A DNA stretch of 64,000 nucleotides, from positions 124,001 through 188,000 of the forward strand of contig NZ_JAERQN010000005.1 in assembly GCF_016805305.1 (NCBI RefSeq). Direction: 5' to 3'. The stretch's first letter is position 1; each line of letters begins with the position of its first letter. The position numbers and the translations under genes were made by a program. Of this stretch, positions 59,571-64,000 are shown one piece after another. Under the pieces are notes generated by a model. That model did not search any database. It worked only from the letters and a program-made list of their open reading frames with translations, and was not told the DNA's origin. Source of the stretch: Falsiroseomonas ponticola. Lineage in GTDB: Bacteria > Pseudomonadota > Alphaproteobacteria > Acetobacterales > Acetobacteraceae.

Positions 59571-61790
59571 ATGTCCCTGGCCCTGCCCTTCGCCGAACGG
59601 CCCGGCGTCCTCGCCCGCCTGCGGGTGGGGGCGCTGGAGCTGCTCGCGCGGCAGCAGGGACGCTTCGCGCCCTGGCTGGCGGTGGCGCTGGGGGCGGGGG
59701 TGTTGCACTACCTGGCGCTGGAGCGGGAGCCGGCGTGGCAGCCGCTCTGGCTGGTGCCGCCCCTGGCGGGGCTGGGCTTCTGGCTGGCGCGGCGCTGGCT
59801 GCTGCTGGGCTGGGCGACCGGCCTGGCGGCGGCCTTCCTGCTGGGGCTCGGCGTGGCGGGCTGGCATGCCGCGCGCCAGCCGCCGCCGCTGGTGCTGCCC
59901 TTCGGCGCGGTGGTGGTGACGGGCGTGGTGGCGGAGGTGCAGCCCCTGCCGGAGGGGCGGCGCCTGGTGCTGGAACAGGCCCGGATCGGGGAGGGGGAGG
60001 CGCTGCCGCGCAGCATCCGCGTGCGCATGCGGGCGGAGGATCCGGCGCGGCCGCAGCCGGGTGACGTCGTCACCCTGCGGGCGCTGGTCCGGCAGCCGGG
60101 CATGCCGGCGGTGCCGGGCGGGTGGGATTTCCAGCGCGCGGCCTTCTTCAGCGGGCTCGGCGGGTCCGGCTTCGCGCTGGGGCCGGTGGCGGTGGAGCCG
60201 GGCGAGGCGGCGCCGCTGCTGGCCGGGCTGCGCGCCTGGCTGGACCGGCGGGTGGCGGAGGCCATCCCGGGCGCCGCGGGGCCGGTGGCGGCGGCGCTGC
60301 TGACGGGGACGCAGAGCGCGATCCCGGAGCCCGCCATGCAGGCCATGCGGGATTCCGGCCTGGCGCATCTGCTGTCCGTCTCCGGCCTGCACATGGCGAT
60401 CGTCATCGGGCTGGTCTTCGGGCTGCTGCGGGGCGCGATCGCGCTGGTGCCCTGGCTGGCGCTGCGGGTGCCGGCCAAGCCGGTGGCGGCGCTGGCCGCG
60501 CTGGCGGCGGGGGCCTTCTACATGGTGCTGACGGGGTCGCAGGTGCCGATGCAGCGATGCCTCGGTATGGCGGCGCTGATGACGGTGGCGATGCTGGCCG
60601 GACGGCGGGTGCTGTCGCTCCGGGTGCTGGCGGTGGCGGCCGCGGCGGTGCTGCTGGTGGCACCGGCGGAGGTGGCGGGGCCGTCCTTCCAGATGTCCTT
60701 CGCCGCGGTGCTGGCGCTGGTGGCGGGGCATGAGGCGCTGCGGCAGCCCATCGCGCGCTTCCGGGCCGGGGGCGTGGCGGGGCCGCGGGCCTGGCGGCGG
60801 GTGGCGCTGGTGGGGCTGGGGCTGGTCGCGACCTCCGCCCTGGCCGGCGCGGCGACGGCGCCCTTCGGGCTGCATCATTTCGGGCGGCTGCAGGTCTATG
60901 GCATCGCGGCCAATGCGCTGGCGGTGCCGCTGACCTCCTTCCTCATCATGCCGGCGGGGCTGGTGGCCATGCTCGCCTTGCCGCTGGGGCTGGAGGCCTG
61001 GCCGCTGGCGGTGATGGGCTGGGGGACGGAGGGGGTGCTGTGGGTGGCGCGGCAGGTGGCCGCCTGGCCGGAGGCGGCGCCGGTGATGGTGCCGCTGCCG
61101 GGCTGGGGGCTGGGCCTCGCCGCCTTCGGCTTCTGCTGGCTCTGCCTCTGGCGGGGCGGGGCGCGGCTGCTGGGCGTGCCGGTGGTGGCGGCGGGGCTGG
61201 CGGCGGGGCAGGTGACGCCGGCGCCGGACGTGCTCGTCTCCCCGGATGCGCGGATCGTGGCGCTGCGGACGGCGGAGGGGGTGTTCCTGCACCGGGTGCC
61301 GGGCGCCACCAATTTCACCCGCGACGCCATGCTGCGGGCCTTCGGCGTGACGGAGGCGCGGCCCCTGCCGGAGAGCGGGGAGGCGGCGGGCGGCGCCATC
61401 GCCTGCACGCCCTCCGCCTGCCGGTTCCGGCCGCGCGCGGATGCCGGGGAGGCCGTGCTGCTGCGCAGCCCGCCTCCGGCGCGCGGCAGTTCGCCTCCGG
61501 CGAGGGGCCGCCGGGCCGATCCGCCGGATGCGGCGGCGCTGGCGGCGGCCTGCGGGCGGGCGGCGCTGATCCTGGCGCTGGAGCCGGTGCGCCCGCGCTG
61601 CGGCCAGGGGGTGACGATCGACCGCTTCGCGATGTGGCGGGATGGCGCGCAGGCGGCCTGGCTGGGCACGGCGGGGGCGCGGGTGGTGTCGGACCGCGCC
61701 TGGCGGGGGGACCGCCCCTGGGTGCCGCCGGTGCCGCTGCCGGGGCGGGCGGAGGCGCTGCCCCTGGCGCCGCTGGACCCCGGCGGCTGA
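59571..61790 (+). CDS. comEC: ComEC/Rec2-family DNA-uptake channel
   Basis: This inner-membrane protein of 739 residues has an N-terminal DUF4131 region, an OB-like domain (about 95-170), and the competence domain with many helices (LAHLLSVSGLHMAIVIGLVFG, then GSQVPMQRCLGMAAL). The C-terminal part after about 545 replaces the metallo-beta-lactamase domain: no HxHxDH motif is seen, only a degenerate beta region. Such shortened ComEC proteins are known among alphaproteobacteria. It would carry single-stranded DNA into the cytoplasm. Other competence genes are not in the window. Confidence 0.88.
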   Translation: MSLALPFAERPGVLARLRVGALELLARQQGRFAPWLAVALGAGVLHYLALEREPAWQPLWLVPPLAGLGFWLARRWLLLGWATGLAAAFLLGLGVAGWHAARQPPPLVLPFGAVVVTGVVAEVQPLPEGRRLVLEQARIGEGEALPRSIRVRMRAEDPARPQPGDVVTLRALVRQPGMPAVPGGWDFQRAAFFSGLGGSGFALGPVAVEPGEAAPLLAGLRAWLDRRVAEAIPGAAGPVAAALLTGTQSAIPEPAMQAMRDSGLAHLLSVSGLHMAIVIGLVFGLLRGAIALVPWLALRVPAKPVAALAALAAGAFYMVLTGSQVPMQRCLGMAALMTVAMLAGRRVLSLRVLAVAAAAVLLVAPAEVAGPSFQMSFAAVLALVAGHEALRQPIARFRAGGVAGPRAWRRVALVGLGLVATSALAGAATAPFGLHHFGRLQVYGIAANALAVPLTSFLIMPAGLVAMLALPLGLEAWPLAVMGWGTEGVLWVARQVAAWPEAAPVMVPLPGWGLGLAAFGFCWLCLWRGGARLLGVPVVAAGLAAGQVTPAPDVLVSPDARIVALRTAEGVFLHRVPGATNFTRDAMLRAFGVTEARPLPESGEAAGGAIACTPSACRFRPRADAGEAVLLRSPPPARGSSPPARGRRADPPDAAALAAACGRAALILALEPVRPRCGQGVTIDRFAMWRDGAQAAWLGTAGARVVSDRAWRGDRPWVPPVPLPGRAEALPLAPLDPGG

Positions 61791-61875
61791 TCAACTGGCC
61801 GGGACCGGCCGGAACGGCGCTGGTTACCGTTTCTTATCACCCCGACGCGCAGGATACGGGGACGGAAACGAGGGA

Positions 61876-62031
61876 ATGCAGGACATGATCGCGACGATCA
61901 CCGCCCATCCGGCCTTGATGGATATCGGCCTTGTCGCCATGGGGCTGCTGCTGGGTGCCGGCGCGCTGACGGCGTGGCAGCGGCTGCATGCGTGGCGCGA
62001 GCAGCGCCTGTCCGAATGGGACCCGTATTGA
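61876..62031 (+). CDS. Micro-membrane protein of 51 residues
   Basis: The protein has one membrane helix (ALMDIGLVAMGLLLGAGALT) and a basic-acidic C-terminal tail (WREQRLSEWDPY). CGAGGGA lies just before the ATG at 61876; an in-frame ATG three codons later is also possible. It lies between comEC and a bidirectional hairpin. Function unknown. Confidence 0.65.
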   Translation: MQDMIATITAHPALMDIGLVAMGLLLGAGALTAWQRLHAWREQRLSEWDPY

Positions 62032-62039
62032 GGGGCTGA

Positions 62040-62065
62040 AGGGCCCGGCCAGGCGGCCGGGCCTT
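62040..62065. terminator. Bidirectional hairpin between the micro-protein gene and lexA
   Basis: GGCCCGGCC (62042-62050) pairs with GGCCGGGCC (62055-62063) around the loop AGGC, extended by one G-T and one A-T pair. It lies between the two convergent stops (62031 and 62072). Confidence 0.65.
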
Positions 62066-62071
62066 CGCTGT

Positions 62072-62809
62072 TCAGTACTTCCGCAGCAGGCCGATCAGGC
62101 GGCCCTGAACCCGGACCCGGTCGGGTCCGAAGATCCGCGTCTCATAGGCGCGGTTGGCCGGTTCCAGGGCGACGGAATTGCCCCGGCGGCGCAGGCGCTT
62201 CAGCGTCACCTCCGCCTCATCCACCAGGGCCACCACGATGGACCCGTTCTCCGCCGTGTCGCCGCGGCGGATGATGACGGTGTCGCCGTCCAGGATGCCG
62301 GCCTCCATCATCGAATCACCGGCGACTTCCAGCGCATAGTGCTCGCCGCCCGCCAGCAGGGCGGCCGGGACCTCCACCATCGCGGTGGTGTCGCGCAGCG
62401 CCTCGATCGGCATGCCGGCGGCGATGCGGCCATAGAGGGGAAGCTGCACCGCGGCGCTGTCATTCGCCGTCTTCTGCACGCCGGCCAGGCCGGGGGCGAA
62501 ATTGCCGCGGATGACATTGGGCGTGAAGGCGGGCGCGGCGGGCGCCGCCGCCGGCGTGGCGACGGGCGCGGGATCGGCCCTGCGGGGGGAGACATTCTCC
62601 GGCAGCCGCAGCACTTCCAGCGCGCGGGCGCGATGCGCGCGGCGCTTCAGGAAGCCCCGTTCCTCCAGCGCCGTGATCAGGCGGTGGATCCCCGATTTCG
62701 ACTTGAGGCGCAGCGCCTCCTTCATCTCCTCGAAGGACGGGGAGAAGCCGGTGGCGCGCAGGTGCCGGTCGATGAACATCAGCAATTCGTGCTGCTTGCG
62801 CGTGAGCAT
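62072..62809 (-). CDS. lexA: LexA SOS repressor
   Basis: LexA represses SOS genes and self-cleaves with RecA after DNA damage. The 245-residue protein has the N-terminal winged helix ([20 protein letters not shown]), the recognition helix [19 protein letters not shown], a Pro/Ala linker, and the S24 peptidase domain: cleavage site Ala131-Gly132, Ser166 ([10 protein letters not shown]) and Lys204 (LKRLRRRG). The start is the ATG at 62809. A perfect LexA box lies upstream, so it is autoregulated. Confidence 0.97.
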   Translation of the reverse strand: MLTRKQHELLMFIDRHLRATGFSPSFEEMKEALRLKSKSGIHRLITALEERGFLKRRAHRARALEVLRLPENVSPRRADPAPVATPAAAPAAPAFTPNVIRGNFAPGLAGVQKTANDSAAVQLPLYGRIAAGMPIEALRDTTAMVEVPAALLAGGEHYALEVAGDSMMEAGILDGDTVIIRRGDTAENGSIVVALVDEAEVTLKRLRRRGNSVALEPANRAYETRIFGPDRVRVQGRLIGLLRKY

Positions 62810-62894
62810 GGGTTTCTCCACTGCCGGTTCCCCGCGGTGCGGTCCGCGGGGTGGGGGCGCCTTCGCCCCGAACAAACAAGCAACCGACGTGGAT

Positions 62895-62909
62895 GTTCTA
62901 TGTAGGTTC
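62895..62909 (-). promoter_or_regulatory. LexA box upstream of lexA
   Basis: GTTC-N7-GTTC (GTTCTATGTAGGTTC on the plus strand) is a perfect match to the alphaproteobacterial consensus, 86 bases before the lexA start. It fits autoregulation. Confidence 0.85.
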
Positions 62910-63001
62910 CTGCGATGCCGTCAAATGTTTTCCACAGACCCAGGAAAAACCTGGGCTGAATCGAGATTCTTGAGCGCGCATCTGCCCAGGAATCGGGCGA
63001 A

Positions 63002-64000
63002 TCAGAGGCCGAGGCGGTCCAGCGGAATCGCCTCCACCGCCGCGCCCTCGGGCAGGGCGGGGGCGTGGGGGGCGCGCAGGATCAGCGCTTCCGCCCGCGC
63101 CAGGGTCTTCAGCATGGAGCTGTCCTGCTGCGGGAAGGGGGTGGCCACGACGCGGCCATCCCGGTCCCGGGACAGGGTGGCGCGGAGGTGGTCGAAGCGC
63201 CTGTCGTTCTCCGGCAGCGGCGCCCCGGCATGGACCTGGATGGTGGGCGGGGGTGCCGCCGGTTCGCCGGACAGCACGGAAAGCGCCGGCATCAGGAACT
63301 GCACGGCACAGACCATGGCGGAGACCGGGTTGCCCGGCAGGCCCAGCACGGGGGTGGTGCCGAGCCGCCCCCAGATCAGCGGCTTGCCCGGCCGCATGGC
63401 GATCTTCCAGAAATCCAGCGCGAAGCCGTCCTGCCCCAGCGCGGTCTGGATCAGGTCATGGTCGCCGACGCTGGCGCCGCCGGTCGTCACCAGCAGGTCG
63501 CAGGCCCGGGCCGCGGCCGCGGTGGCGGCGATGGCTTCCCGGTCATCGGGGGCGATGGGCAGCACGAGGGGATCGCCGCCGCCGGCGCGGACCATGGCAG
63601 CGATGGCGTGGGCGTTGCTGCTGACGATGCCGCCGGGGGGGATGGGGTCGCCGGGGAGCGCGATCTCGTCGCCTGTCGCCAGGATGCCGATGCGGGGACG
63701 CCGATGGACCATCAGCCAGGGGTGGTTGGCGGCGGCGGCCAGGCCGACATCGCGGGCGGTGAGGCGCCGGCCGGGGGCGAGCAGCGCCTCGCCCTCCGTG
63801 AAGTCGAGGCCGCGGCGGCGCACCCAGCGGCCGGCGCGCACGGCCTCCCGCACCTCCACCACGCCATCCGCCGCGACGGCGTCCTCCTGCAGCAGGATCC
63901 CATCCGCGCCTTCCGGGATGAAGGCACCGGTGAAGATGCGGACGGCCTGGCCGGGGCCGACGCGGCCGGCATAGGGGTGGCCGGCGGGGGCCGACCCCAC
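63002..64000 (-). CDS. moeA: Molybdopterin molybdotransferase MoeA, C-terminal part
   Basis: The visible 332 residues lack the N-terminal domain, since the gene runs past base 64000. They include VGPGQAVRIFTGAFIPEGAD, the central MoCF-like domain (GILATGDEI, then LLVTTGGASVGDHDL), and the last beta domain. MoeA inserts molybdate into molybdopterin-AMP in molybdenum cofactor synthesis. It ends 93 bases before the LexA box on the same strand as lexA. Confidence 0.93.
   Translation of the reverse strand: MGSAPAGHPYAGRVGPGQAVRIFTGAFIPEGADGILLQEDAVAADGVVEVREAVRAGRWVRRRGLDFTEGEALLAPGRRLTARDVGLAAAANHPWLMVHRRPRIGILATGDEIALPGDPIPPGGIVSSNAHAIAAMVRAGGGDPLVLPIAPDDREAIAATAAAARACDLLVTTGGASVGDHDLIQTALGQDGFALDFWKIAMRPGKPLIWGRLGTTPVLGLPGNPVSAMVCAVQFLMPALSVLSGEPAAPPPTIQVHAGAPLPENDRRFDHLRATLSRDRDGRVVATPFPQQDSSMLKTLARAEALILRAPHAPALPEGAAVEAIPLDRLGL

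Noticed and set aside
1-64000. tRNA, rRNA, CRISPR arrays, intact insertion sequences, prophage genes
   Set aside because: I looked for cloverleaf-like stretches, regularly spaced repeats, transposase motifs and phage structural genes and saw none that I can support.

Overview
The window is about 72% GC by eye, codes densely on both strands, and looks like a chromosomal segment of an alphaproteobacterium, most likely Acetobacteraceae (Roseomonas or a close relative). Reasons for this: two tripartite-tricarboxylate (Bug-type) binding proteins, MinCDE, the ImuA/ImuB/DnaE2 mutasome, LexA operators of the alphaproteobacterial GTTC-N7-GTTC type, and very high GC at third codon positions. The taxonomic call is an inference. 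I see no rRNA, tRNA, CRISPR array or intact transposase.

Layout. 0-3 kb: the N-terminal part of a P1B-type metal ATPase, a protein of unknown function, a hotdog thioesterase and a soluble binding protein. 3-6 kb: a Bug binding protein, then minCDE. 6-9 kb: an RTX protein gene cut by one in-frame TAG. 9-12 kb: a lipoprotein with a TNT (NADase toxin) domain overlapping a small membrane protein, an SDR, and pobA. 12-17.5 kb: a four-gene operon (phosphatase, Gfo/Idh/MocA dehydrogenase, MFS, DUF1028) divergent from a Bug/VOC pair. 17.7-20.6 kb: a methyltransferase and an AT-richer island with a PD-(D/E)xK nuclease-like gene. 20.6-30.5 kb: a haloacid-dehalogenase/PEP-mutase-family/Ldh operon, two tandem small membrane proteins, an SDR, an L,D-transpeptidase/DUF882 pair, a MarR/MFS pair and a manganese catalase.

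30.6-35.4 kb holds imuB-dnaE2 and 57.2-58.0 kb holds imuA, so the usual SOS mutasome cassette is split. Between them lies a roughly 20-kb exopolysaccharide region: a UDP-sugar dehydrogenase, a UDP-GlcNAc 2-epimerase, a hexapeptide acyltransferase, UDP-glucose dehydrogenase, a 1927-residue protein with three GT4 glycosyltransferase units and five beta modules, a UDP-glucuronate 4-epimerase, two GNT-I-like glycosyltransferases (one fused to a methyltransferase-like domain), proteins with DUF4214-like modules, another GT4 enzyme, and glmS. GlmS feeds UDP-GlcNAc, and the dehydrogenases and epimerases turn UDP-sugars into uronic and N-acetyl-hexosaminuronic acids, so an acidic surface polysaccharide is predicted.

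57-64 kb: a five-hairpin intergenic element, imuA, a trypsin-like lipoprotein, RlpA, ComEC, a micro-membrane protein, lexA with a perfect operator, and the C-terminal part of moeA. The least explained parts are the TNT lipoprotein pair, the giant glycosyltransferase with its DUF4214 neighbours, the nuclease island, and the covarying hairpin element.
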